DNA of 64,000 nucleotides from Paenibacillus oleatilyticus (GTDB lineage: Bacteria > Bacillota > Bacilli > Paenibacillales > NBRC-103111): assembly GCF_018998565.1 (NCBI RefSeq), contig NZ_JAHNZO010000006.1, positions 124,001 through 188,000 of the forward strand, given 5' to 3'. The notes beneath the pieces are model-generated. The model searched no databases, was not told where the DNA came from, and saw only the letters and a program-made list of their open reading frames with translations. The translations under genes and the position numbers were made by a program. Position 1 is the stretch's first letter, and every line of letters begins with the position of its first letter. Shown here piece after piece: positions 1 through 9,562 of the stretch.

Positions 1-2076
<2,076 letters not shown>

Positions 2077-2088
2077 TCACATTCCCTG

Positions 2089-2106
2089 ATAAAATAACTA
2101 TTTCAT
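2089..2106. repeat. 18-bp intergenic palindrome (ATRAAA-N6-TTTYAT family)
   Basis: ATAAAA-TAACTA-TTTCAT between the stop of the 48-residue gene and nrdI. It is one of about 50 copies in the window (see findings). Confidence 0.7.
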
Positions 2107-2252
2107 TACATTTCTTCAGCAAATCCATTCTCAAGCATGTACTGCATCTCATAATCAAAAATGAGTCTCAAAGCTTCTTTATCAACTGCATAACCTTGAT
2201 TCAGTAGTTTACTCTGCACATATTCGATCAGTACGTCTTCGTTTAACTCCAT
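2106..2252 (-). CDS. Small acidic protein, unknown
   Basis: 48 residues, rich in Glu, Leu and Tyr, predicted helical (begins MELNEDVLIEYVQSKLL). It starts at ATG 2252 behind a strong GGGGAGGTGA site, and the stop sits directly beside the palindromic repeat ahead of nrdI. I do not recognise the family. Its position in the nrd operon suggests a small accessory protein, but no function can be assigned. Confidence 0.6.
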   Translation of the reverse strand: MELNEDVLIEYVQSKLLNQGYAVDKEALRLIFDYEMQYMLENGFAEEM

Positions 2253-2291
2253 GTCCTGTTCACCTCCCCTAATCATAATTTCATCTGTTTC

Positions 2292-2639
2292 TCATTCTTC
2301 CTCATCATCAAAATCATAGAAGTATCCTTGATATTCACAATCTCCGGACTGTGGTAATTCTTCATATGTTTGCCCACAATAATTCTCTTTGAGCACAATT
2401 TTTATGTCAAACTTTCCTTTGCCTGAAAAATGTTCACTAATTCCCTTATTTCTATCGCCATTCCCTAATAGTTCATATACATCTTTCCCACCAAAAATTC
2501 CATATCCATCATATGCATCTTCGTAAATTGTTTCTGTTGGCGTAACAAGATAGCACTTGCTCTGCTTTGGAGGCATTCCACTATGTATGTTTGCCAAACT
2601 TTTACCACTAACAGCACATGTCCAACTAAACATTCCCAT
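2292..2639 (-). CDS. Hypothetical phage protein, 115 aa
   Basis: Good start (AAGGAGAATTTGG before ATG 2639). The sequence opens MGMFSWTCAVSGKSL and ends in a strongly acidic tail, YFYDFDDEEE. Two cysteines early and two near residues 87-100 could bind metal but are not arranged as a clear zinc ribbon. It lies in the co-directional run leading to nrdI/nrdE. Function unknown. Confidence 0.75.
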   Translation of the reverse strand: MGMFSWTCAVSGKSLANIHSGMPPKQSKCYLVTPTETIYEDAYDGYGIFGGKDVYELLGNGDRNKGISEHFSGKGKFDIKIVLKENYCGQTYEELPQSGDCEYQGYFYDFDDEEE

Positions 2640-2669
2640 CCAAATTCTCCTTTACAACAAAAAACTATT

Positions 2670-2849
2670 TTATTTTAATAACTCAATTGCATATCTCGAT
2701 GTTAAGTGTGCAAATAACAAGATTGAAACCGTAACATGAATAAAAATATCTGTCTTTGATAACTGTTCATTATTTATTAATTTCAAAATGCTTTTAACTG
2801 AGTTAACGAGTACTGTCAAACTAAATATTAGTAATAATACAACTAACAT
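2670..2849 (-). CDS. Small two-helix membrane protein
   Basis: 59 residues from ATG 2849 behind GAGGAGGTGATAAG. Two hydrophobic stretches (about residues 1-16 and 38-49) are separated by a polar linker. Small membrane peptides of this kind are frequent in SPbeta-like early regions. Function unknown. Confidence 0.6.
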   Translation of the reverse strand: MLVVLLLIFSLTVLVNSVKSILKLINNEQLSKTDIFIHVTVSILLFAHLTSRYAIELLK

Positions 2850-2898
2850 CTTATCACCTCCTCTCTAGAAACCCATTAAAGAACAGTTTCAAGTGCTT

Positions 2899-3069
2899 TT
2901 AATATCCTATATCGTGTAATGTTGATTCGATGCTGGAAATTAAATTGCGTGTTGATTCTACTCCCATTTCTTCTGCGTCATCACCAAAATCATCAATCCA
3001 ACTTTGCAAATCATCTTTTGCGGTTTCAAGTAATGCTAGAATTTCTTTAATTTGATCTAATAACGGCAA
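2899..3069 (-). CDS. Small acidic helical protein
   Basis: 56 residues if translation begins at the TTG at 3069, which follows AGAGGTGAGG. A longer frame to 3120 lacks a good ribosome site. The product is acidic and probably a single long helix pair (LLDQIKEILALLETAKDDL). Unknown function. Confidence 0.55.
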   Translation of the reverse strand: MPLLDQIKEILALLETAKDDLQSWIDDFGDDAEEMGVESTRNLISSIESTLHDIGY

Positions 3070-3263
3070 TTTCCTCACCTCTGTTACAGGATAAAATGTT
3101 AATTTTATTGACTTTCTCAAAGTTATTAATTAATACCGAAAAAGGGCAAAATAAAGAGATTTTACAGTGAGTCACATAGAAGCATTGTGGAGAAATCGGA
3201 CTCCGCTCCTCAGCACAATTTGTACTAATCTAGTAAAATATAGTTATAGGGGGTGAAAACAAT

Positions 3264-3395
3264 ATGGCAGAAAAAAAGTACATTATGATAAACAAAGAGA
3301 ATGATGCTAGAATTGAAACTACTGAAAAATTCTTATTAACTTGGATTGCAAAAGGCTTTGAAGTTGAGGAAATTATTCTTCCCGAAGAGGAGTAA
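3264..3395 (+). CDS. Lone plus-strand mini-gene, 43 aa
   Basis: One of the few plus-strand genes. ATG 3264 follows GGGGGTGAAAAC, and the product starts MAEKKYIMINKENDARIE and ends in the acidic EEIILPEEE. The stop codon is inside a perfect terminator hairpin, so the gene is a self-contained unit set against the opposing minus-strand operon. Upstream (3184-3219) an ATTGTGGAG/CTC-CACAAT inverted repeat could regulate it. Unknown function. Confidence 0.6.
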   Translation: MAEKKYIMINKENDARIETTEKFLLTWIAKGFEVEEIILPEEE

Positions 3396-3410
3396 TCTCC
3401 TCTTCTTTTT
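3384..3410 (+). terminator. Rho-independent terminator
   Basis: GAAGAGGAG, loop TAAT, CTCCTCTTC, then TTTTT. It overlaps the end of the 43-residue plus-strand gene and would stop transcription before it meets the minus-strand operon. Confidence 0.85.
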
Positions 3411-3435
3411 CTAATAAAAACATGATTTCATTGGT

Positions 3436-3789
3436 TTATGTGTGATGTGTCAAAACGATATATTTCGGTTCAACATCTAGGTTATAAGTGTCCAGAATAA
3501 ATGACTTCACTCTTTGCGCAGCCTTTTTAAATTGTTCGGTACTCTCATCTATTACAGTCATTTCTAATCCAGATCCTTCACAGTCATAATCTATTTGTAT
3601 GATCTCTCCAACAATGAAGTATTTTTGACTGTAAACATCGTCTAAAATTACAATGTCTCCTGACTTACTTTTACGATTAAAGTCGTACTTTGTGTATAGT
3701 GAATCTTCTTTTTCCCATTCTTCGTCATTATAATATTCTGATCCAATGTTACATCCAATTAGTATGAAGTTATGGCTGCGAACTCCCAT
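3436..3789 (-). CDS. Hypothetical protein, 117 aa
   Basis: I place the start at ATG 3789, 6 nt after GGAGGTG. The longer frame to 3846 runs through the upstream gene's stop and a palindromic repeat. The product begins MGVRSHNFILIGCNIG and looks like a small mixed alpha/beta protein with an SKSGDIVILDD segment. No family recognised. Confidence 0.7.
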   Translation of the reverse strand: MGVRSHNFILIGCNIGSEYYNDEEWEKEDSLYTKYDFNRKSKSGDIVILDDVYSQKYFIVGEIIQIDYDCEGSGLEMTVIDESTEQFKKAAQRVKSFILDTYNLDVEPKYIVLTHHT

Positions 3790-3832
3790 TTGACACCTCC
3801 CTTTCTCCTTATGAAATGGCTCTTTTATCGCT

Positions 3833-4051
3833 TTATAGTTCATCACTCAAATAATCATATAAATCACAAATAAAATCATTGCCAGCGTTCTCAGGAATTT
3901 TTTCATCAAGTAATTCATTTGCTGCTTCCCAAAGTGCCGTAAGATAATCAGAGCTATCCATAAAATAGATTGCACTCACAACGGTCTTCAATGCTTCTTT
4001 TTCTCGATGTCTAAGCGTGTCAGAAATGTATTCTTTCATCCTTTCATCCAT
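3833..4051 (-). CDS. Hypothetical acidic protein, 72 aa
   Basis: Starts at ATG 4051 after AAGGAGATG. Helical, acidic product ending YDYLSDEL. The next gene downstream is separated by a palindromic repeat at 3811. Unknown function. Confidence 0.6.
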   Translation of the reverse strand: MDERMKEYISDTLRHREKEALKTVVSAIYFMDSSDYLTALWEAANELLDEKIPENAGNDFICDLYDYLSDEL

Positions 4052-4067
4052 ACTTTACATCTCCTTT

Positions 4068-4295
4068 TTAAGATTTTGGTTCTTTACCAAGTCTCTTCCT
4101 ACAAAAATATCTGCTGATATGTATATTCTCATCAAGCCATTCGAAAGGGAAATCTTCTTCGAGGGCCAAAGCAATTCTTTCTTCAACATCACAAACTGGC
4201 TCTTCTTCAGTAGCATCCTCAGGATGAACATAAAATTCACATTTATAACAATTAGCCTCTTGAAAACACATATGTTCTGTTCCGTTACTAAACAA
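4068..4295 (-). CDS. Hypothetical Cys-containing protein, 75 aa
   Basis: Starts at TTG 4295 behind AAGGAGAATTACGA. A CYKCEFYVHPEDA motif early and further cysteines at CDVEE and YFCRK suggest a small metal-binding fold. A shifted frame over the same DNA is a shadow. Function unknown. Confidence 0.6.
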   Translation of the reverse strand: MFSNGTEHMCFQEANCYKCEFYVHPEDATEEEPVCDVEERIALALEEDFPFEWLDENIHISRYFCRKRLGKEPKS

Positions 4296-4320
4296 TCGTA
4301 ATTCTCCTTTTGTTGGTTAA

Positions 4321-4677
4321 TTAATCAATTTCAGTCCAGTTAATAGGGATATTATAGATTCGCGCAAAATCTCTCATGCCCGAACGGTAAGCTTCGGAAC
4401 GATCAATAATTTTTAGGCAAGTCGCTCTTTCATACAATTCCAGTACTTTTTCCTCTGGGGTTTCTTCAATTTCATATCCATTTACAATAACGTCTAGTAG
4501 ACTTAAAAATTCGCCACTATCTATATAATGCTCTTGTAATAGCCTACCTTGCTTATTCAATTGGTTTGGGTCACAAAATACAAGGTTATTGATATTTGTA
4601 ATAATTGCTTTACCATCGTTATTCATAAATACATAATCAATTGCATTTGCAATTTTCTTACTTACTTTTTGTGCCAT
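4321..4677 (-). CDS. Hypothetical phage protein, 118 aa
   Basis: Starts at ATG 4677. The C-terminal half (TPEEKVLELYERA then AYRSGMRDFARIYNI) looks like a conserved tail found in many Gram-positive phage proteins of unknown role. A palindromic repeat lies upstream at 4700. Confidence 0.7.
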   Translation of the reverse strand: MAQKVSKKIANAIDYVFMNNDGKAIITNINNLVFCDPNQLNKQGRLLQEHYIDSGEFLSLLDVIVNGYEIEETPEEKVLELYERATCLKIIDRSEAYRSGMRDFARIYNIPINWTEID

Positions 4678-4730
4678 AACTAATACTCATCCTTTTCTAA
4701 TAAAATATGCAGTTCATTTTCTTTCTACAG

Positions 4731-5000
4731 TTACTTTTGACTCGATGTTGATTTAAAATAACTAGCGATCATTGCTAATGTTGCTGCAATAATTGGAATA
4801 TGATCTTCATTGAATCTATTAGTGCCAAACAAAATATTTAGCCCATCTGTAATAATCCCACCAAACACCTACTTAGCAACGAGACCTCCAAGGTACCCGA
4901 AGCCAATATGAATTACTGGTGTAATAAAAAGTGCTAAAGCAATTAGCAGGGTAACTGAAATAAATGTTTTAATACCTGCATACATTTCATTATTTTTCAA
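4731..5000 (-). pseudogene. Small membrane protein interrupted by an in-frame TAG
   Basis: From a TTG at 5000 (behind GGGAG) the frame encodes a hydrophobic N-terminus and GFGYLGGLVAK, then TAG at 4869-4871, then continues without shift as VFGGIITDGLNILFGTNRF to TAA at 4731. The sequence on both sides of the stop reads as one membrane protein of about 89 residues. The simplest view is a nonsense mutation; amber read-through is possible but unproven. Confidence 0.7.
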
Positions 5001-5045
5001 CTAAATACTCTCCCATATTTTTTATATCACCATAAAACTTGTCTT

Positions 5046-5222
5046 TTAAAGGCTTTCATATGAAACAACTTTTCGCTTCAGTTCTGCATAAACATTTTTT
5101 GTGTAAGTTCCAGATACCACTAAAACTTTATCTCCAAACTCTAGAATAATCTCGCTTCCATGATCATGATAATTTGTCAGTTGTTCATTTTTTAATAACT
5201 CAAGGATTTTAAACTTGTCCAT
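5046..5222 (-). CDS. Hypothetical protein, 58 aa
   Basis: ATG 5222 follows GGGGAAATAGGA. Begins MDKFKILELLKNEQL and continues into a predicted small beta-rich domain with EIILEFGDKVLVVSGTY. Good coding bias, no family recognised. Confidence 0.6.
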   Translation of the reverse strand: MDKFKILELLKNEQLTNYHDHGSEIILEFGDKVLVVSGTYTKNVYAELKRKVVSYESL

Positions 5223-5238
5223 TCCTATTTCCCCTTAC

Positions 5239-5484
5239 TTAGATGGTCACGATCCTACCCTTATGTCTGGTTCTAGGATCATACTTATGAAGTCCAATTA
5301 CTGTTGCAACTTTAACACTGTTCTTCTTTACCTTGTAAAGTACTGCAACATGTCCATCGGTACTAAGCCATCTGATTTTTTCAATGAAGTCCGGAATTCC
5401 ATTCAATTCTTTCTTCATTTTGTTGATACAAATTCCTTGTTGTCTGCACCTCTTTACTGCATGCTCAGAAAATTTAATTTTCAT
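5239..5484 (-). CDS. Small basic protein, possibly RelE/DUF4258-like
   Basis: 81 residues from ATG 5484, 6 nt after GAGGTG. MKIKFSEHAVKRCRQQGI followed by beta strands and a basic end resembles the SkHAleRmkqRgi opening of DUF4258 and related RelE-fold proteins. No antitoxin is evident beside it, so a toxin role is only a possibility. A stable UUCG hairpin precedes its ribosome site. Confidence 0.6.
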   Translation of the reverse strand: MKIKFSEHAVKRCRQQGICINKMKKELNGIPDFIEKIRWLSTDGHVAVLYKVKKNSVKVATVIGLHKYDPRTRHKGRIVTI

Positions 5485-5500
5485 GTTGTTCACCTCAATT

Positions 5501-5516
5501 TCCGTTCGAAAACGGA
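5501..5516 (-). other. mRNA hairpin with UUCG tetraloop before a ribosome site
   Basis: On the coding strand: TCCGTT, loop TTCG, AACGGA, ending a few bases before the GAGGTG of the 81-residue gene. It may stabilise or punctuate the transcript. Confidence 0.5.
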
Positions 5517-5535
5517 GAGCCGTATAAACGACTCC

Positions 5536-5763
5536 TCATTTTCTTTTTGCTCTGGGAGTTGGCTCACCACTTGTAAAACGCTTTTGCATTGTGCTTCCGC
5601 CTTTTTGTGTTCCTTTTACGATTCGCAAACCCTCGAAATAAAGCCTTTCTTTCGCTGCTTGTTGTTCAGCATCCTTATATGCCGTTAGATAATCATTTGC
5701 AAGATTTTCAATAATTACAGATTTACCTTCTTGTGTTAGTGCCAGTCCGTAGTAAGTTGCCAT
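5536..5763 (-). CDS. Hypothetical basic protein, 75 aa
   Basis: ATG 5763 after AAAGGAGAATTTGAA. The product starts MATYYGLALTQEGKSVIIE and has a Lys/Arg-rich C-terminus ending PRAKRK, which could contact nucleic acid. Unknown family. Confidence 0.65.
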   Translation of the reverse strand: MATYYGLALTQEGKSVIIENLANDYLTAYKDAEQQAAKERLYFEGLRIVKGTQKGGSTMQKRFTSGEPTPRAKRK

Positions 5764-5790
5764 TTCAAATTCTCCTTTTATTATGTATAA

Positions 5791-6573
5791 TTAGTGTTTA
5801 TAAGAGCAACCGAATCTATTGTTGCAGAGATTGTTTGCAAAAAAATCTTTCTTTCCGTCTACATCAATACACCTTGGTTTCCATTCATATGTATTTTCAA
5901 TTTTTTCTACAGTTCTTTTAACCCAAGTCTTTGTTCTTTCCAAATCCTCTAGTTTAAAGGGATAAGCAAACTCTTTTTTACCTTTTTCTCTAGGAAATAT
6001 ATAAATAAGATAATCAGGATATTTACCATATTTCTCTTTAATGGGTATACTGTAAAGATATAATTGCATTATATTGTGATGTAGTTTTTCACCTTCATAC
6101 TTTTTGCTAGTTTTATAATCACCAATGACAAGATTATATGTATTGTGTTGAGCTACTAAATCAGGATATCCTTTAATTTTTATGCCATCTACTTCAAATA
6201 GCTTTTCCTCCTCCGCCTCAAGGATCTGATATTGATCGAATATGTAGTTATAGCATCCCTCTTTAAAAAAATCAAACAGTGCTTCTTCATAAGACTTACC
6301 CATACGCGGAAATGGTGGCTTGTGACCGAGCTTTTTCCAGCCATTCATTAATTCCTTTTCTAAGTCCCACGCAAACAATTCATTATTATGCAGTTTTTCG
6401 ATAGTTTCATGAACCAGTGTTCCGTAGGAACTAAAGAAATTCCCCTCCCCTCTATCACCCTTGTAGTACTGAAGGAAGAAATTATAGTAGCAACCCTCGC
6501 ATTTCTCGGCCATATCATAAGAGTTTAATCTTGACCATGACCAAACAGTTTCGTTTTTTACTTCTTCAAGCAA
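5791..6573 (-). CDS. Cas4/RecB-type PD-(D/E)XK nuclease with Fe-S cysteines
   Basis: 260 residues, TTG start 6573 after AAGGAGAGTGATG. GYPDL (135-139) and GDYKTS (151-156) supply the metal-binding Asp138, Asp152 and Lys154 of the RecB nuclease fold; GTLVHE (51-56) is the usual upstream helix motif. Cysteines 24/27 and 235/250/256 bracket the domain as in Cas4 and AddB, suggesting a 4Fe-4S cluster. Likely a DNA exonuclease in phage recombination or replication. No CRISPR array or cas genes are present. Confidence 0.85.
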   Translation of the reverse strand: MLEEVKNETVWSWSRLNSYDMAEKCEGCYYNFFLQYYKGDRGEGNFFSSYGTLVHETIEKLHNNELFAWDLEKELMNGWKKLGHKPPFPRMGKSYEEALFDFFKEGCYNYIFDQYQILEAEEEKLFEVDGIKIKGYPDLVAQHNTYNLVIGDYKTSKKYEGEKLHHNIMQLYLYSIPIKEKYGKYPDYLIYIFPREKGKKEFAYPFKLEDLERTKTWVKRTVEKIENTYEWKPRCIDVDGKKDFFANNLCNNRFGCSYKH

Positions 6574-6606
6574 TTCATCACTCTCCTTGTTTTAGTAGGC
6601 AACCTG

Positions 6607-6624
6607 ATAAAATTATGAATTCAA
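6607..6624. repeat. 18-bp intergenic palindrome copy
   Basis: ATAAAA-TTATGA-ATTCAA, between the nuclease gene's ribosome site and the stop of the preceding gene. Slightly degenerate. Confidence 0.5.
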
Positions 6625-6626
6625 TT

Positions 6627-6809
6627 CTATTCGTCTGAGTCATCAAGTGCTTCCATATAGTCATGAAACGCATCAAAAAACCTTTTTTCTCCTTTACTCA
6701 TCGTCTCTTCATCTTTTTGATACATTTCATCAATCAATTCAAATACTGATTCCATCAAACTATTTAATCTTATTTCGATTATTTCATTCGAATCTGCATG
6801 CTGATTCAT
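6627..6809 (-). CDS. Hypothetical acidic protein, 60 aa
   Basis: The best start is ATG 6809 (GAGGAGTGTTGGGGG before it); a longer frame to 6842 lacks a ribosome site. Begins MNQHADSNEIIEI, acidic throughout, ends MEALDDSDE. Unknown. Confidence 0.6.
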   Translation of the reverse strand: MNQHADSNEIIEIRLNSLMESVFELIDEMYQKDEETMSKGEKRFFDAFHDYMEALDDSDE

Positions 6810-6845
6810 CCCCCAACACTCCTCATATGTATAATTTTTCATACT

Positions 6846-7067
6846 TTATGTATTTACGAATCCAGCCTCTTCAATATCAAACATTATCCTTCCAAGCACT
6901 AATGCTTCGTTAGGGGTCAAAACTAACTCTTTATCCATCATATGTGCAGCTTCTAAGGATTTCATCACTGCACTATGAAGATCCCTAAGCTTCGTTTCTG
7001 TGAATGTGAAGGTTCCAACTGTCTGACTTATTGTTTCCTCACTTTTGCTTATGACTAAGTTCTTCAC
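6846..7067 (-). CDS. Hypothetical protein, 73 aa
   Basis: GTG start 7067 behind AAAGGAGTCGTC. Contains KLRDLHSAVMKSLEAAHMM, probably helical. No family recognised; co-directional with the genes around it. Confidence 0.6.
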   Translation of the reverse strand: MKNLVISKSEETISQTVGTFTFTETKLRDLHSAVMKSLEAAHMMDKELVLTPNEALVLGRIMFDIEEAGFVNT

Positions 7068-7160
7068 TCTGACGACTCCTTTTCCTTTGGTGAAAACAAT
7101 CTACCAAATTTTACAGACCAAAGTCAATAGTTTTATAAATTTATTTTTTATTTTTAAAAG

Positions 7161-7385
7161 TCACTTGATTTTTTTCTTTAATCTTTTATAAGTTTCATTA
7201 GCAAGTTCTATTATTGCCTCTTCTAATTTTTTATCGCTTTTATAACACTCCAGTCTTTTTGCTAACATTCTTATTCCTTCAGCATCAAAATCTGGAATGA
7301 TACGCTTTATGTCATTGTCATTTTCATTGCGGAATAAATAAAATAAAGCATTAATAATAATCATGTCTTTTTCAATTTGCTTCAT
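7161..7385 (-). CDS. Hypothetical protein, 74 aa
   Basis: ATG 7385 after GTGGGGTTAAGT. Helical, Lys-rich C-terminus (ETYKRLKKKIK). Two bases separate its start from the upstream membrane-protein gene, so the two are probably translated together. Confidence 0.6.
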   Translation of the reverse strand: MKQIEKDMIIINALFYLFRNENDNDIKRIIPDFDAEGIRMLAKRLECYKSDKKLEEAIIELANETYKRLKKKIK

Positions 7386-7387
7386 AC

Positions 7388-7588
7388 TTAACCCCACTTT
7401 GAAATCAAAACTTTAATGCCTTGTGAAATCCATGATATGGGCTTATATTCACTTCCAAGCTCAATTAGATATAACAAAAAGAGAATCGTTGCAACTAAAC
7501 TAAGATTCTTTTCGGAAGCTAACCAAATAAACAAAACCCATATGCCAAATAAAATTAATAGTTGGAACAATATCGAGATTATAATCAC
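7388..7588 (-). CDS. Small membrane protein, 66 aa
   Basis: GTG start 7588. Two hydrophobic helices, about residues 1-24 and 29-46, then a polar tail SKWG. Typical phage membrane mini-protein, role unknown. A perfect 18-bp palindrome lies upstream at 7601. Confidence 0.6.
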   Translation of the reverse strand: MIIISILFQLLILFGIWVLFIWLASEKNLSLVATILFLLYLIELGSEYKPISWISQGIKVLISKWG

Positions 7589-7600
7589 CTCAATTTCCCC

Positions 7601-7618
7601 ATAAAAGAGTTCTTTTAT
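7601..7618. repeat. 18-bp intergenic palindrome, perfect copy
   Basis: ATAAAA-GAGTTC-TTTTAT. The arms pair perfectly and extend by one base (G/C) inward. It sits next to the ribosome site of the 66-residue membrane-protein gene. Confidence 0.75.
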
Positions 7619-7869
7619 CTTGATGTAATTGATTCTCTAATTGTATAATTCTTGATGTTCATTACATTTACTTTTCCGTTCATATCCTCGTTCTGAAAGA
7701 ACACAAACCTATGTCTATTTCCCCATGGCATTTTACTAAACTGTTCTTCAATTACTTCCTTACTGCCGATACAAACCATCCTAATAATATTAACATCTAA
7801 GTCTTCTTTGAAAATGTGGCAATCTTTCAGCAGACTCCCATTACATAATTCAATATCAGTCAACCACAT
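7615..7869 (-). CDS. Hypothetical protein, 84 aa
   Basis: ATG 7869 after GAGGTGCTGAA. Begins MWLTDIELCNGSLLKDC, mixed alpha/beta, no recognised motif. Confidence 0.6.
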   Translation of the reverse strand: MWLTDIELCNGSLLKDCHIFKEDLDVNIIRMVCIGSKEVIEEQFSKMPWGNRHRFVFFQNEDMNGKVNVMNIKNYTIRESITSR

Positions 7870-7897
7870 TTCAGCACCTCATGTTCACATGAAACCA

Positions 7898-8107
7898 TTA
7901 TTTTATTTGCTCCTTAACACCATTCAAAAGCTTGCCGATCCACATTCCTACTTCAGAAGGATCTTCTATAGTTTGATATAAAATAGTTCCAACAAACGCA
8001 TACCACGATATAATAAATATAACGGTTAAAATTATCATTACAGTTATTAGTTTGAAAAGTAAATTGTGTCTTCTTCTAAATTTAGACCTATTTAGTCTCT
8101 CATACAT
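7898..8107 (-). CDS. Small membrane protein, 69 aa
   Basis: ATG 8107 after AAAGGAGAACG. A basic N-terminus (MYERLNRSKFRRRHN) then one hydrophobic helix, about residues 17-44, and a polar end. Orientation rule suggests N-terminus inside. Unknown role. Confidence 0.6.
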   Translation of the reverse strand: MYERLNRSKFRRRHNLLFKLITVMIILTVIFIISWYAFVGTILYQTIEDPSEVGMWIGKLLNGVKEQIK

Positions 8108-8146
8108 TCTTTACGTTCTCCTTTCTTTTATTACTGAAGAGACATT

Positions 8147-8311
8147 CTAAAGCAATTGTTCTCCGCGCCATTGCTCCGCTTTTACTGTTTGTGCATCAGA
8201 TAATAACATGCCTGTGCATTTTGGGCAGTGTTCAGGGGAGTGCTGTTCTGGTACATAAAATTCAAAATTACATTCATCACAAAAGAACTGGTCTAATAAA
8301 AATTGCTTCAA
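8147..8311 (-). CDS. Zinc-ribbon mini-protein, 54 aa
   Basis: I choose TTG 8311, which follows AAAAGGAGTGGGAG; a longer frame to 8332 uses an ATG overlapping that site. FFCDECNFEF and HCPKC form a C-x2-C ... C-x2-C zinc ribbon. Such small ribbons are common phage accessory proteins. Confidence 0.65.
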   Translation of the reverse strand: MKQFLLDQFFCDECNFEFYVPEQHSPEHCPKCTGMLLSDAQTVKAEQWRGEQLL

Positions 8312-8371
8312 TAAACTCCCACTCCTTTTCATAATAAAATCGCTAATTCATTGGATCTTTTATGTATGTTT

Positions 8372-9115
8372 TTAACTAAATGTTGCTTCTGGCTTTTGCT
8401 CTGGTCGAACTTCACCATCATCTGAATCGACATCGATGACAATTTCTGTGCCTGATTGAGCCAATAGATTTAAGAACACTTCAAATTCATTAATGTTTCT
8501 TAATGATTTAATATCTGAAACACTACTGCGTTCAATATTCCATTTTGACCATGACGAGTCTTTCCACTTCTTTATCTTGACCATAAAGTTCATTTCTTCA
8601 TCATGTTCACACTCAAAAATTAGGCTTGCAGATTCCAGTGAACTCCACGATCTACCTTCATCGTGCTGAACTTCAAATGTAACTGGCACATACTCATAAG
8701 TTGGCTCATCGTCATAATCTACTTCCAGTCCATCAGTTTCAACATTTTCCTCAACATATTTCATCCACTTATCAAATAACTCAGATGTTTTGATTTGCTT
8801 AGGCGCTTCACTCGTATAGAATTTTTTGAAATTATTCAAAAGTGCCTTATTTTCTTGAGTTGTATTTTTTAACACGTCTGTCAGAACAGTATCTAATTTC
8901 ACAAGATACTCGGAAAAGTCATATGCCTCAACCATTGGCGTAATTGTAGACATAAGCTGCTTTTCAATCGTTTTAGTAATGTCTCCATATGATCTAAATA
9001 AATTATCAAGTGCATTGTTAACGCATTTTTCAAATTGTTCACATACTAATTTCTCAATGGTTCCATCATTCAATTTTGTGGTAATCACATTTTTAATATT
9101 TTCTTCAATTGTCAT
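8372..9115 (-). CDS. Hypothetical phage protein, 247 aa
   Basis: ATG 9115 after AAAGGGTGATATATAC. The N-terminal half is helical, the C-terminal half more beta-rich and acidic, ending in EVRPEQKPEATFS. Next to a small coiled-coil gene with which it may form a unit. No family recognised. Confidence 0.7.
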   Translation of the reverse strand: MTIEENIKNVITTKLNDGTIEKLVCEQFEKCVNNALDNLFRSYGDITKTIEKQLMSTITPMVEAYDFSEYLVKLDTVLTDVLKNTTQENKALLNNFKKFYTSEAPKQIKTSELFDKWMKYVEENVETDGLEVDYDDEPTYEYVPVTFEVQHDEGRSWSSLESASLIFECEHDEEMNFMVKIKKWKDSSWSKWNIERSSVSDIKSLRNINEFEVFLNLLAQSGTEIVIDVDSDDGEVRPEQKPEATFS

Positions 9116-9144
9116 ATGTATATATCACCCTTTATATTTTATGA

Positions 9145-9558
9145 TTAATCTTTCAATAGAAACTCAATTGCGTTAATCTCAAGTTCAACCTTCTTATCGT
9201 TAGAAAGGAGTTGATCCAACTTTGCTTCCACCGCTTTAAGTTTTTGTTCTTCTTCTTTTCTGTTCATGAAATCAAGTTTTGATTTTAAATCACTAATCCA
9301 GTCCTTTGCATTGTATCCACTGATTGAGTACTCATCTAAAACACTCAAGTCCCTCGCTGACATTGCATATGAGTTAAGCTTAACCATAAGCTGAATGATT
9401 TGATCCTTCTGCAAAACTTGAATATTGTGTCTTACACCATCGAGTTCGATTGAACAGTTTGTTGTCGGCGTAAATTTTTGAGACTTGCCAATCTTCTTTT
9501 TCTTTTCCTCAATCTGTTTCTTCAGTTCCAAGATTTTTTGATCGTTATTGTTTGCCAT
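9145..9558 (-). CDS. Coiled-coil protein, 137 aa
   Basis: ATG 9558 after GGAGAGTAATTAA. N-terminal coiled coil (ILELKKQIEEKKKKIG) and a second heptad-rich helix from about residue 95 (EEEQKLKAVEAKLDQLL). Follows the 341-residue gene by 4 nt, suggesting coupled translation. Unknown function. Confidence 0.7.
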   Translation of the reverse strand: MANNNDQKILELKKQIEEKKKKIGKSQKFTPTTNCSIELDGVRHNIQVLQKDQIIQLMVKLNSYAMSARDLSVLDEYSISGYNAKDWISDLKSKLDFMNRKEEEQKLKAVEAKLDQLLSNDKKVELEINAIEFLLKD

Positions 9559-9562
9559 TTAA

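Noticed and set aside
5215..5688. Plus-strand open frame of 157 codons
   Set aside because: It is antisense to three well-supported minus-strand genes and has no ribosome site.
5791..6573. CRISPR adaptation role for the Cas4-like nuclease
   Set aside because: No CRISPR repeats and no cas1 or cas2 in the window; phage recombination nucleases share the fold.
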